Virus record (IMG/VR): IMGVR_UViG_3300030098_003782
Location: 1 to 64,000 of that record
Direction: 5' to 3' (one strand)
DNA from: a virus
DNA length: 64,000 nt
Position numbers and translations under genes: made by a program. This document shows positions 1 to 7,999 of this stretch, piece after piece; position 1 is the stretch's first letter; each line of letters begins with the position of its first letter. The notes beneath the pieces are model-generated. The model was not told the DNA's origin and ran no database searches. It saw only the letters and a program-made list of their open reading frames with translations.

Positions 1-50
1 ATAACGGATAAGTATTTACAGCTACTAGCTGCGTTTAAAGATAATGCCAT
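1..50 (-). CDS. Start of a truncated gene running off the left edge
   Basis: An ATG on the minus strand is followed by an open frame (MALSLNAASSCKYLSV) that is cut by the left edge. It follows an A/T-rich leader and the terminator at 61-105, so it probably begins the next unit of the late block. Too little is visible to assign a function. By position it should be another head or tail gene. Confidence 0.5.
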   Translation of the reverse strand, partial: MALSLNAASSCKYLSV

Positions 51-60
51 ATTTTTTAAT

Positions 61-105
61 TTTTAAAAAAAGACTAACAGGGGGACAATACCCCCTATAA
101 GTCTT
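61..105 (-). terminator. Rho-independent terminator after the 169-residue gene
   Basis: On the minus strand AAGACT pairs with AGTCTT and AGGGGG with CCCCCT around a TATTGT loop, followed by a run of Ts. It lies about 15 bases past the stop codon at 120. Confidence 0.8.
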
Positions 106-119
106 ATTAAGTTAAGAGA

Positions 120-629
120 TTATGCTAATACTCCTGTAAGTACGTACTCTATATATAAAGTAAGCGAACCTGCATCTAACTGATCATCAGTTACTGTCAT
201 TAACACTTCTGAGTCTGCAGTAAGTTTAACAAAACTTGCTGATCTTAAAGCAGCATCCTCAATATTAGTATCTTGACTTGCATCTGCAGCTGAAGCATAT
301 CCAATTTTTGTACCGTGAGCACCTGCATCCCAAATATCTACACCAGTAGCATCAGATGTTTGAATATCTATATCATCTACAATTGCATCTAAAGCTCCAG
401 TATATCCTAATGAGATTTCAGCATCTTCTGTTGCATCATCATCTGAGAATGTTTCATCTACATAGTAATAAGCTTTAATTAGTAAAGCACCATCTGGAAG
501 TACACATTTACCATTAGTAGCACTATAGCTACCTACAGGTAAAACAGAACCAGTCCACGCACTCATTTCTGAAATATCAAATTCAGCAACTGCTACAAAT
601 TTGTTATTCATATGATTATTTCTTGCCAT
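120..629 (-). CDS. Small putative structural protein (169 aa), possibly capsid decoration
   Basis: Not assigned to a named family. The protein is Ala/Asp/Thr-rich with few basic residues, has alternating hydrophobic segments that suggest a beta-rich fold, and ends SLTLYIEYVLTGVLA, the kind of C-terminal strand seen in small phage head-surface proteins. It is the last gene before a strong terminator and lies 25 bases from the next gene, which shares the MAR- start. The structural role rests on position after the major capsid protein and on composition. A tail or fibre component is possible. Confidence 0.6.
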   Translation of the reverse strand: MARNNHMNNKFVAVAEFDISEMSAWTGSVLPVGSYSATNGKCVLPDGALLIKAYYYVDETFSDDDATEDAEISLGYTGALDAIVDDIDIQTSDATGVDIWDAGAHGTKIGYASAADASQDTNIEDAALRSASFVKLTADSEVLMTVTDDQLDAGSLTLYIEYVLTGVLA

Positions 630-654
630 TTTATTTTATTTTTTAAGATTAATA

Positions 655-1584
655 TTATAAGTTAACTGAACCAAATCCTGCACTATTCATCCACGGATTA
701 AGTTTTCCTTCAAAGATTAAATTATCAGCATCAGTTGTTACTAATGCAATATTAATCTCTATTAAGTTATCAACTCCGTTTATTTGTGAAGATGAAGATC
801 CATCTTTAGTAGCTACAATTGAATACATGTCGTAGTTAGTACCAGTTGCTGCATACGTAGTAGGAGCAATAGGTTGTTGAACTCTGTTATAGTATCCAAA
901 ATTAGTACCCTGAAGACTTTCTTCAAAAGCTTTTACTGCAAATCCATCACCATATCCAGGTTTTGCAACTTGAGTATCAGCAGATCCAAATCCAGATACT
1001 GTAGCTGTTAAACCTGCAGGTAATGATTCAGCAATAACTTCAAAAGTTGCTGGAGCATAATCCCAAGTATTACCACTTGTTGCTACTTGTCCTCTAATTG
1101 AACCTTCAAATACGTTTGCAGTACCAGTATCTGTACATGCAGTTTCTAACCAATCTGGACGAGAAGTTAATGCAGCATACGAAGCTGTAACTAATGCATC
1201 TACTGCTGATGCAGCTACACCTGAATTTATTTCTGTAGCAAAGCTAAAAAATTCCGGAGTTGGGCCGTCAGTTCTAATAAACTTAATTACAACATCTGCT
1301 TTTTCAGTTGTATTTCCAGAATATGTTACTGTTTGTTTGTTAGACTGAGCAGCAGAATATAACTTACCGCTGTAGTTGATTACATCCTTACCGTAAATCC
1401 AAGGAGTATAGATATTATTTCCTGATGTTCCCTGAACAAATCGTATTTGTGCAGAATCAGATAAAGTATCTCCAGGAACTAATTGAGTAGGTCCTGTAGC
1501 ACTTAATTTTTCAATACCGACCGCACCTGCTGCCTCTACTCCTGTAGAAGTGGTACCATCGCTAATTAACAAATGTCTTGCCAT
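655..1584 (-). CDS. Putative virion structural protein (309 aa)
   Basis: No recognised domain. The protein is rich in Thr, Ser, Gly, Ala and Asn, has no coiled coil or membrane segment, and looks beta-rich and extracellular-type, as virion surface or tail-stump proteins often are. It begins MARHLL after an A-rich leader without a Shine-Dalgarno sequence. It sits in the late block between a putative head-tail connector gene and the small 169-residue protein. Probably a head or tail-stump component; the exact role is unknown. Confidence 0.6.
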   Translation of the reverse strand: MARHLLISDGTTSTGVEAAGAVGIEKLSATGPTQLVPGDTLSDSAQIRFVQGTSGNNIYTPWIYGKDVINYSGKLYSAAQSNKQTVTYSGNTTEKADVVIKFIRTDGPTPEFFSFATEINSGVAASAVDALVTASYAALTSRPDWLETACTDTGTANVFEGSIRGQVATSGNTWDYAPATFEVIAESLPAGLTATVSGFGSADTQVAKPGYGDGFAVKAFEESLQGTNFGYYNRVQQPIAPTTYAATGTNYDMYSIVATKDGSSSSQINGVDNLIEINIALVTTDADNLIFEGKLNPWMNSAGFGSVNL

Positions 1585-1608
1585 TTTTTCTAATTTTTAA
1601 ATTAATAA

Positions 1609-2751
1609 TTATTCATTTTTACCCACTTCTAATTCATGGGATTTGTATCGAGGGTCACTAATTCCCTCTAATATACTGCTAACTGTCATGTCCACAATCG
1701 TTTGATGAGTATGCTCAGGCAACTCGCAGTCAATCCCCAAAGATAGTGAAATTTTCTTTGGATTTCTTATATAAGTTATTTTTACAGAATCTATTATAAA
1801 TATAGCATTTGTATATATATCAATACTATTACCACGTATAGTAGTTAATGGATCTGTATGTTTTGTTGTATTAAAAGGATCACTTAATAATGTAAATATA
1901 TCATCATGTTGTATAAAAGAATTACCTACTACAATAGATTGTGTATCATCACTATTTGCCGCCACTCTTCTTTCATTATAATCTATCTCTGAACTAAGAC
2001 CTGTAGCAGATTGTAAAACAACACTAGTATCATCTAAAGCCGCTAAAGTAGAAACTGTACCTACTGATGCATCCCATTCAAACCATGGAATAACATTAGA
2101 ATCTACTACAACAATAAAAGATCCAGGATGATTTAAATCTCCAAATTCTTCCCAGTATACTTCAAATCCAGCTCCTGCATTATCTGGAATATCTGAAATT
2201 AAAGATGAAATATCTGCTGGAAATACAAAAGAACTAGAATTAGTCCATAAAGTTGCGGTGCCTGCTGTAAGATCATCTATATCTTCATATAAAACTATAG
2301 ACTCAGCAATTGTAGAATTGTTATTACATACAAAATCACTTAGACTTATTACAAAATAAGGCCTAACAAGATCTCCTGAAGGAACTTGTAAAGTCCAATT
2401 TATCTCTTTACAATCTTTATTTGATACAGCTCTAGATTGTTGAGAAATTAAATACATATAATTAGAAGGTAGAGTTACTGTATCTACCCATATATTAGGA
2501 TTTAATTGCTCTTTAAATGTTGCTGTAAGTTCTGTTTGTACCACAAGAGTTCTAAGATCATCAATTCTTTTTTGACTTTGTTCAAAACCTTTTCTATAAG
2601 TATTATTTTTACCATATCTAGTATTAATAAACTTAATTAAAGATTTATTTAACTCTATATCTATTTCTTGAGATAATAGCACATCAGCCTGGAGTGAATT
2701 AATTTTATCCACTCCTTGCTGAACTGCTAAATGCATTTGTTGTACATTCAT
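1609..2751 (-). CDS. Putative head-tail connector or ring protein (380 aa)
   Basis: The N-terminal part (about residues 1-95) is helical with a VQQGVDKINSLQADVLLSQE segment. This arrangement resembles the conserved crAss-like family placed a few genes after the major capsid protein and thought to form tail-stump or connector rings. The rest is beta-rich with many Asp, Ser and Thr residues. Its start is one base from the stop of the 270-residue gene upstream, so the two are probably translationally coupled. The family resemblance is from memory and would need a profile search. Confidence 0.55.
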   Translation of the reverse strand: MNVQQMHLAVQQGVDKINSLQADVLLSQEIDIELNKSLIKFINTRYGKNNTYRKGFEQSQKRIDDLRTLVVQTELTATFKEQLNPNIWVDTVTLPSNYMYLISQQSRAVSNKDCKEINWTLQVPSGDLVRPYFVISLSDFVCNNNSTIAESIVLYEDIDDLTAGTATLWTNSSSFVFPADISSLISDIPDNAGAGFEVYWEEFGDLNHPGSFIVVVDSNVIPWFEWDASVGTVSTLAALDDTSVVLQSATGLSSEIDYNERRVAANSDDTQSIVVGNSFIQHDDIFTLLSDPFNTTKHTDPLTTIRGNSIDIYTNAIFIIDSVKITYIRNPKKISLSLGIDCELPEHTHQTIVDMTVSSILEGISDPRYKSHELEVGKNE

Positions 2752-2752
2752 A

Positions 2753-3565
2753 TTATACTAATGATAATTCTTTTAGTTTTGCTCTTAAAATTGTTAATTT
2801 ACCAGAATTCTTTTTATCTTTAAGATGAATAACTGCATCTTCAGTTGTATCTCCTAAGACTTCATCAATAAAGATTACTTGATTTCCAATTTTTCTTAAA
2901 ACTCCAGCTGAAACCATTTCTTCAATTTCTGCTTTTAATTCTAAGTTTTTATCTGTTGCAATTCTAATGAATTTTTTAGGTTCATTATTCTTAATTTCAT
3001 AAAGAGCATTTTCAATTTGATCTTCAGTCATTCTATCTGGATTAGTACTAGACATAAGACGAAGGATTCTCTTCATATTTTTAAGATCGGATGAAACTTT
3101 AATAAATTCTTTATCAGCATCTTTCTTCATTTTAACTTTTAGATTTTTAACTTTATCTTCTCTTGAAAGATCCTGTATATAAAATCTTTTATTAAAATCA
3201 TTTTCCATTTCTATTTTAGTCATTGCTACGTGAGGGTGTTTAAGTATAAAATTATATTTAATAAAATCCATAATACTTAAAGGGTTTCCTTCCTCATCTT
3301 TACCAATTTCTAATTCTACTCCTGTAAATCCTACAGGAATTGTCATGTCTGCCCAAAATCTTTTAGAATGTTTAGGCCAATCAACATGTCCTGGTGAAAC
3401 ATCTAGGATTCCTTCTAAATATTTTTTTTCGTCTTTAGAATCAAATCCTTTTAAAGGTTGTCTGTTTACAAAAACGCTACTAAGCTTTATTTTTGCTTCA
3501 GCTCTTACTGCTTTAGGTAAGTGACCATCTAGGTCCTTTCTCCTTAAATAAACTTTTTTACTCAT
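2753..3565 (-). CDS. Conserved-type late protein of unknown function (270 aa)
   Basis: Lys/Glu-rich, mostly helical protein with no recognised motif. The central part (about 140-230) is highly charged and contains helix-rich segments such as SSDLKNMKRILRLM. The C-terminal end is again basic (LTILRAKLKELSLV). It is the first gene after the major capsid gene, separated by 136 bases that contain a terminator hairpin, so it may be expressed at a level different from the capsid protein. An auxiliary head or connector role is inferred from position only. Confidence 0.55.
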   Translation of the reverse strand: MSKKVYLRRKDLDGHLPKAVRAEAKIKLSSVFVNRQPLKGFDSKDEKKYLEGILDVSPGHVDWPKHSKRFWADMTIPVGFTGVELEIGKDEEGNPLSIMDFIKYNFILKHPHVAMTKIEMENDFNKRFYIQDLSREDKVKNLKVKMKKDADKEFIKVSSDLKNMKRILRLMSSTNPDRMTEDQIENALYEIKNNEPKKFIRIATDKNLELKAEIEEMVSAGVLRKIGNQVIFIDEVLGDTTEDAVIHLKDKKNSGKLTILRAKLKELSLV

Positions 3566-3639
3566 AATTCAGTTCTTTTAAAGTTTTAGTTAGTGGGTGT
3601 AAAGAATAACTCCCCGGATATATAGTCAATTAAAGAAGC

Positions 3640-3655
3640 GGGGGATTGCTCCCCC
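3640..3655 (-). terminator. Hairpin after the major capsid gene
   Basis: A perfect 6-bp stem (GGGGGA/TCCCCC, four-base loop) followed on the minus strand by GCTTCTTTAATTG. It is placed about 45 bases after the major capsid stop codon. It may be a partial terminator that lowers expression of downstream genes. Confidence 0.6.
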
Positions 3656-3701
3656 ACAACCTTAATCAAAAACCAATATATAGACGCAAATTAATGCCAA
3701 A

Positions 3702-5156
3702 TTAGGATGCTACACATGTAATATCGATAGAAGTATCAAATCTCTTAAGAGCGATACCAGCTGTCTTTAACATGTGAACACTTGCCCCGTCCACATCAGA
3801 TGCTCTAGCAGAAGTTGAATCAAATCCTCTAGGGACTACAGATCCAGCTACACACCATCTCATAGACTCACGACCTTTCTTAGAGATCATTTGTAGGTTA
3901 TTTTGACCATCATAATTTGATTGATCAACAAATACCATTCTATAAGATTCAAGAGAGTATCCAGTAGTTGGGTGCTTCGAACGAGCTTGAGCAACAGCAC
4001 CGTGATCAAATAGTGGTAATTTAACCACGTTCACAGTATGTCCATCAATATGATCGTACGAATTAAAGTAACCAGTTAAACCTAATGATCTACCAGAACC
4101 TGTAATAAACTTATGCTCACCTGTAGTCATCCAAGTATTTGTTTGACCTGCAAAGTGATTTTTAAGAGCCTCATCAAATTCTCTAGCACCACCAGTACCA
4201 GTATAAAGAGTTACTTGTTTTTTAGAAGCATCAGTCATTCCATAAAATAAATCACCGATGATGTTCTTTAATTTTGTTTCAGTCATTGTAGAGTAAGTAT
4301 CTGTTTCAACAATTTGCTCTAAAAGACCAGGACCTACGATTACAGGTTGTCCATTCTCATCTTTCATGTAAGTATGTCCGTTTGCATCATAAGTTTTTTG
4401 ACCATACCAGTAGTACATTTCACACTCTTCTTTAAAATCAAGCATGTGTAAGTACTCTTCATAGTCCATCCAAAGTTTAGTAGTTTTTCCACCTTTAGTA
4501 GGTAAAGAAAATTCAGCTACATAATCTTTAGCATTTCCAGACATGTGGTAAGATTTTCTAACTGTAGTTAGTTTATTTCTTACTTTACCTGGAGTTTCCC
4601 AGTTAGAAGCATTACCTCTAGAGAAGTCTACTCCTACAGGTGCATACATTTGAGCCCAAAGAGCTCCTGCTGTAATATCCGCTGCAGCTACTGTAGCTGT
4701 AGATACTGGGTTAACTAGTTGTAGTGTATATTTCCATGAAGTTCCTCCTGCAACTTGCTCAGGCTCTTTCATAATACGAGCTTGAGTACCTGCTTGAGAT
4801 ACTAATACATATGGAAATACAAAATGTTTATCAGGAAATTCCAACTCGAAAGTTGCTCCTCCTAAACCAACATTTGATGTTGTTGATGGCGTTGCTGCTA
4901 CTGGTCTCGTTCTCAATCTATGTGTTGCCACACGATACTCATATTCTAACCTGTCAATAGACTTGTAGTTACCAACACCTTCTGTTAGAAAAGATAAAGG
5001 AAATCTTTTATCGTCTTTACCTGCTAAATGAGTAATAATCGGAGACAGTTCAGTAGGTTTTGCCAACAACGCATTAGATAAACTGTTCATATCAGTCATC
5101 TGTGAATCATTGTAAAACGTCTTTTGGACGCTTATATTCGTTCCGTTTACTGCCAT
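3702..5156 (-). CDS. Major capsid protein (crAss-like, HK97 fold expected)
   Basis: A 484-residue protein, the typical length of crAss-like major capsid proteins, at the expected place after portal and scaffold-like genes. It starts MAVNGTNISVQKTFYNDSQM. It contains long mixed alpha/beta segments and a Trp/Tyr-rich central part around MDYEEYLHMLDFKEECEMYY. It has no signal peptide or membrane segment. Codon use is less AT-extreme than in neighbours, as expected for a highly expressed gene. It is isolated by short spacers on both sides: a small hairpin-forming 49-base spacer upstream and a terminator downstream. Identification rests on gene order, size and composition. Confidence 0.8.
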   Translation of the reverse strand: MAVNGTNISVQKTFYNDSQMTDMNSLSNALLAKPTELSPIITHLAGKDDKRFPLSFLTEGVGNYKSIDRLEYEYRVATHRLRTRPVAATPSTTSNVGLGGATFELEFPDKHFVFPYVLVSQAGTQARIMKEPEQVAGGTSWKYTLQLVNPVSTATVAAADITAGALWAQMYAPVGVDFSRGNASNWETPGKVRNKLTTVRKSYHMSGNAKDYVAEFSLPTKGGKTTKLWMDYEEYLHMLDFKEECEMYYWYGQKTYDANGHTYMKDENGQPVIVGPGLLEQIVETDTYSTMTETKLKNIIGDLFYGMTDASKKQVTLYTGTGGAREFDEALKNHFAGQTNTWMTTGEHKFITGSGRSLGLTGYFNSYDHIDGHTVNVVKLPLFDHGAVAQARSKHPTTGYSLESYRMVFVDQSNYDGQNNLQMISKKGRESMRWCVAGSVVPRGFDSTSARASDVDGASVHMLKTAGIALKRFDTSIDITCVAS

Positions 5157-5205
5157 TTTATTATAAATTTTATAGGGTACCTATCTCCCTGTTCAGGTAT
5201 ATTTT

Positions 5206-6297
5206 TTAAATACTAAGATCTAATTCATCAATATCAAAATTCTTTGCTCTTCTAGAAGATTTACGAGCACTTTTTACACTCTCCTCATTTCTAGATATTT
5301 TATCTCTTAAAGATTTTGAATTTCTTGTTTTAGCTTTTGTATTTATAATTTGGTCTAAATTGAATCCTTTAAACATTAAATAGTCTATAGCTAATCTAGT
5401 TTCTAAAGCTGCTTCAGAATGATCTAAATCTCTCTGAGTATAGCCTTCTTGATTTATAGGTTTAGAAAGGTAATTAAAAAATTTACTTTTTTCTCTTTCT
5501 GGAACCGTCAAACCAGAAAACTCTTTACCATTTTCAAGTGTATCTGCTACACCTTTCCAAAATTCTTCTTGTTGTTGGTATTGTTGAGCTCTCATTTGTT
5601 TTTGCTGTTCAACCATTTGCATTTGTCGTTGCTGTTGTACTTTACCTAAAGCTACTCTTGCAGCCTCTGCTTTATCATGAAGTTTACCTGAATCTGAATA
5701 ATCACTAATCATCTCTTTAGTAAAATCTCTATCGTGTCCTTTTAAACTAAAATATTCTGCTAAAACAGCTTTTTGACTTCGAACATCATCAGACTCTATT
5801 TTAATTTTATTATAATCTAAATTAGGATCATAAGCTTGCATAAAATTTTGACTTTCTCCTCCATTTAAAACATACTCTAAATGTTGTCTTACTAATGGAA
5901 ATTTATTCATAACTTCATCAATACGCTCATCTGCTAAAGTTTGAGCAATATCTTTAGTCATATTAATTAATCCTTCAGAAGTATCTTCATATTCATTATC
6001 TGTTTCATATCCAAATGCATTTAAAATTTCTGATACTACTGTCGAATCTTCTGATACTTCAGTCTCTTCATCTTTTTCAATTTCTTCTTTAACCTCTTCT
6101 TTTACAGGTTGAGGTTCTTGATTTTCAACTTCATTAACAACTTCTTCTTGTTGAACTTCTTCTTCTTGTTCAACATTTTTTGGTTCTTCTGTAGTAGGTA
6201 TTTCTTCATCAATAGCTACTGTTTCAACTCCATCACCTCCAATTACATCATCGAAAGTAATATCATCTAATTGTATTTTTTCATTTTCTGGGTCCAT
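5206..6297 (-). CDS. Putative scaffold-like capsid assembly protein (363 aa)
   Basis: The first 100 or so residues are extremely acidic (repeated E, D, V, Q). The middle is helical, with a Gln/Met-rich coiled coil (QQQRQMQMVEQQKQMRAQQY, about residues 221-240). The tail is basic then acidic (ARKSSRRAKNFDIDELDLSI). An acidic N-terminus, coiled coil and basic C-terminus directly before the major capsid gene is the usual signature of an internal scaffold. No separate prohead protease is recognised nearby. A capsid-internal cargo protein is the alternative. Confidence 0.65.
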   Translation of the reverse strand: MDPENEKIQLDDITFDDVIGGDGVETVAIDEEIPTTEEPKNVEQEEEVQQEEVVNEVENQEPQPVKEEVKEEIEKDEETEVSEDSTVVSEILNAFGYETDNEYEDTSEGLINMTKDIAQTLADERIDEVMNKFPLVRQHLEYVLNGGESQNFMQAYDPNLDYNKIKIESDDVRSQKAVLAEYFSLKGHDRDFTKEMISDYSDSGKLHDKAEAARVALGKVQQQRQMQMVEQQKQMRAQQYQQQEEFWKGVADTLENGKEFSGLTVPEREKSKFFNYLSKPINQEGYTQRDLDHSEAALETRLAIDYLMFKGFNLDQIINTKAKTRNSKSLRDKISRNEESVKSARKSSRRAKNFDIDELDLSI

Positions 6298-6397
6298 ATT
6301 TATTATTTTTTATTGGTTTTAAGTTACAAATTTACTAATTATATTAATATTTTTTATAGTTTTTTTATTTTTGAGTTTTATATTATTATATAACACT
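6298..6397 (-). promoter_or_regulatory. AT-rich spacer with a possible TAAATTTG promoter element
   Basis: A 100-base AT-rich gap in an otherwise tightly packed block. On the minus strand it contains TTAGTAAATTTGTAAC (the TANNTTTG-like part lies at 6327-6334), resembling the Bacteroidota -7 box. No clear TTG lies 17-19 bases upstream. A similar TTAGTTAAATTTGTCAG precedes the portal gene at about 13199. Confidence 0.25.
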
Positions 6398-7999
6398 TTA
6401 ACAATAATCACATCTATTTTTATTTAATTTTCTTACTCCTCCTTTTTTATATCTAGCTCCAAAACCAACACCAAAGTGTGGTTTACCTGTTTGAGGGTTA
6501 TATCCTGCAGATCCACTAATATTTAAAGGGCCCATAAGTCCTATCTGTCCAAATGCTCCTATATTAGTTAATTGTTTATTTGTTAAATCATAATTACCTT
6601 CAACGCCATATGAAAATTGGGGTCTACTACTTCCTCCTTTATTACCAAAAAATCCTCCCCAACCCGGTCGTCCTGCAAAATGATCTCCTGAATGAGCTAG
6701 TCTACCAGTAAGATTGTGAGTACCTTTTCCTTTAGTTGATAATGCGGGTGTTTTATAATTATATCCTACATCTAAATGTACTGGATTCCAATTCTTATCA
6801 TTAAGAAAACTCCAAAAACTACCTGGATCATTATACGGATTAAGTAAATGAGGTAAATTTGTTCTAAGATAACCCCCTATGTTAGCATGTACATCAGGAT
6901 CTTGATATGTACCTATTCTATTATCTACAACTTGTTGAAGATTATGATCCCATCCTGGTCCAAGATTTTGTGGTTGTCCCATAAATCCTTTACTAAAATT
7001 AAGTCCTCCTTTAAGTCCTAATCTAAATGGACTACCTATTGCATTTCCACACCCTTGACCTGATGATGTATCACATTCAAAATTAAGAGAATAGTTCATT
7101 AAATTATTTTTTACAGGATCAGGAGCTACTATATTAGTTGTTAATGGATCAGTATTAGGTCCTCCCTTTTGATATTTTCTTCTTAACCCACCCTTTTTAC
7201 TTATAGTTGCTTGTCCTCCAAAATCATCTGTTACTTGAAAAGGATCTAATTGGGTAGGATTAGATTGTTGAGCAACATTATTCATAAGTTCTACAATATC
7301 ATCATCTGAAAAATAATTAAATAATCTTTGTCCAATCCCTTCTGTTCCTTTTGCTTTTTGTAAATCTTCTAATGTAAATGGAGTAAACTCATCTCCAGTT
7401 GATTGAAACAAACCATCTCTTTCTAATTCATATCTTAATTGTATTAGATCTGCTCTTGTCTCTTGTGGTTTAGCGTCATGATGACTATAACTAATCATAT
7501 CATTATTTAACATTATATTTTTTGACGTAATATAATCTGATACATTTTCATCTAATGTCATTTGATTGTGATCAACATGTCCTAATTCATGAGCTAAAAT
7601 GCTATCGTGAGTTAAGTTTGTACCAAATTTTTTTGGAATATAACTTAATTCTGTCTCTGCATCATCCATATAAAGAATATTTTCTTTTTTATTAAAATGA
7701 GAACCTACATCTGATGCAATAGTACTATTAAATACTATATTAGGATTAGACATAAAATTTTTAGAAAGTTGATCTGCATACATTGGTTGAGCACCAACCT
7801 GATATCCCAGTCCACCATAATCTGCATGCAAAGAATTTGGTTTACCTGCAATATTTTTAGTTTTATCTAGTAGGTGATTATAATGACCACTACTAAGATA
7901 ATTACTATACCAATCTGTAACCCCAGAATAATCTGTTTCTGATACACCAGCAGTTTGATACATCCTAGGTCTTCTTTTATTTAATTTTTTCGTTTTCAT
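6398..7999 (-). CDS. Zincin metallopeptidase fused to a glycine-rich beta-barrel-like domain (533 aa)
   Basis: The N-terminal half carries a complete zincin motif, LAHELGHVDH (H137, E138, H141), with a downstream helix QETRADLIQLRYEL that can supply the third zinc-binding Glu. After the linker RRKYQKGG (about residue 280) the protein changes to glycine/aromatic strands such as GLKGGLNFSKG, LDVGYNYK, FGQIGLMGPLNISGSAGY and FGVGFGARY, which look like porin-type beta strands. It ends in KKGGVRKLNKNRCDYC. It overlaps the neighbouring 929-residue gene by one base and sits between the scaffold-like and portal genes. Probably a virion protein that processes other virion proteins or the host envelope. 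Substrate and location are inferred. Confidence 0.65.
   Translation of the reverse strand: MKTKKLNKRRPRMYQTAGVSETDYSGVTDWYSNYLSSGHYNHLLDKTKNIAGKPNSLHADYGGLGYQVGAQPMYADQLSKNFMSNPNIVFNSTIASDVGSHFNKKENILYMDDAETELSYIPKKFGTNLTHDSILAHELGHVDHNQMTLDENVSDYITSKNIMLNNDMISYSHHDAKPQETRADLIQLRYELERDGLFQSTGDEFTPFTLEDLQKAKGTEGIGQRLFNYFSDDDIVELMNNVAQQSNPTQLDPFQVTDDFGGQATISKKGGLRRKYQKGGPNTDPLTTNIVAPDPVKNNLMNYSLNFECDTSSGQGCGNAIGSPFRLGLKGGLNFSKGFMGQPQNLGPGWDHNLQQVVDNRIGTYQDPDVHANIGGYLRTNLPHLLNPYNDPGSFWSFLNDKNWNPVHLDVGYNYKTPALSTKGKGTHNLTGRLAHSGDHFAGRPGWGGFFGNKGGSSRPQFSYGVEGNYDLTNKQLTNIGAFGQIGLMGPLNISGSAGYNPQTGKPHFGVGFGARYKKGGVRKLNKNRCDYC

Noticed and set aside
5157-5205. Small hairpin (AGGG...CCCT) before the major capsid gene as a terminator
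   Set aside because: Only 4-5 bp and no T-run after it; it may matter for mRNA stability but cannot be supported as a terminator.
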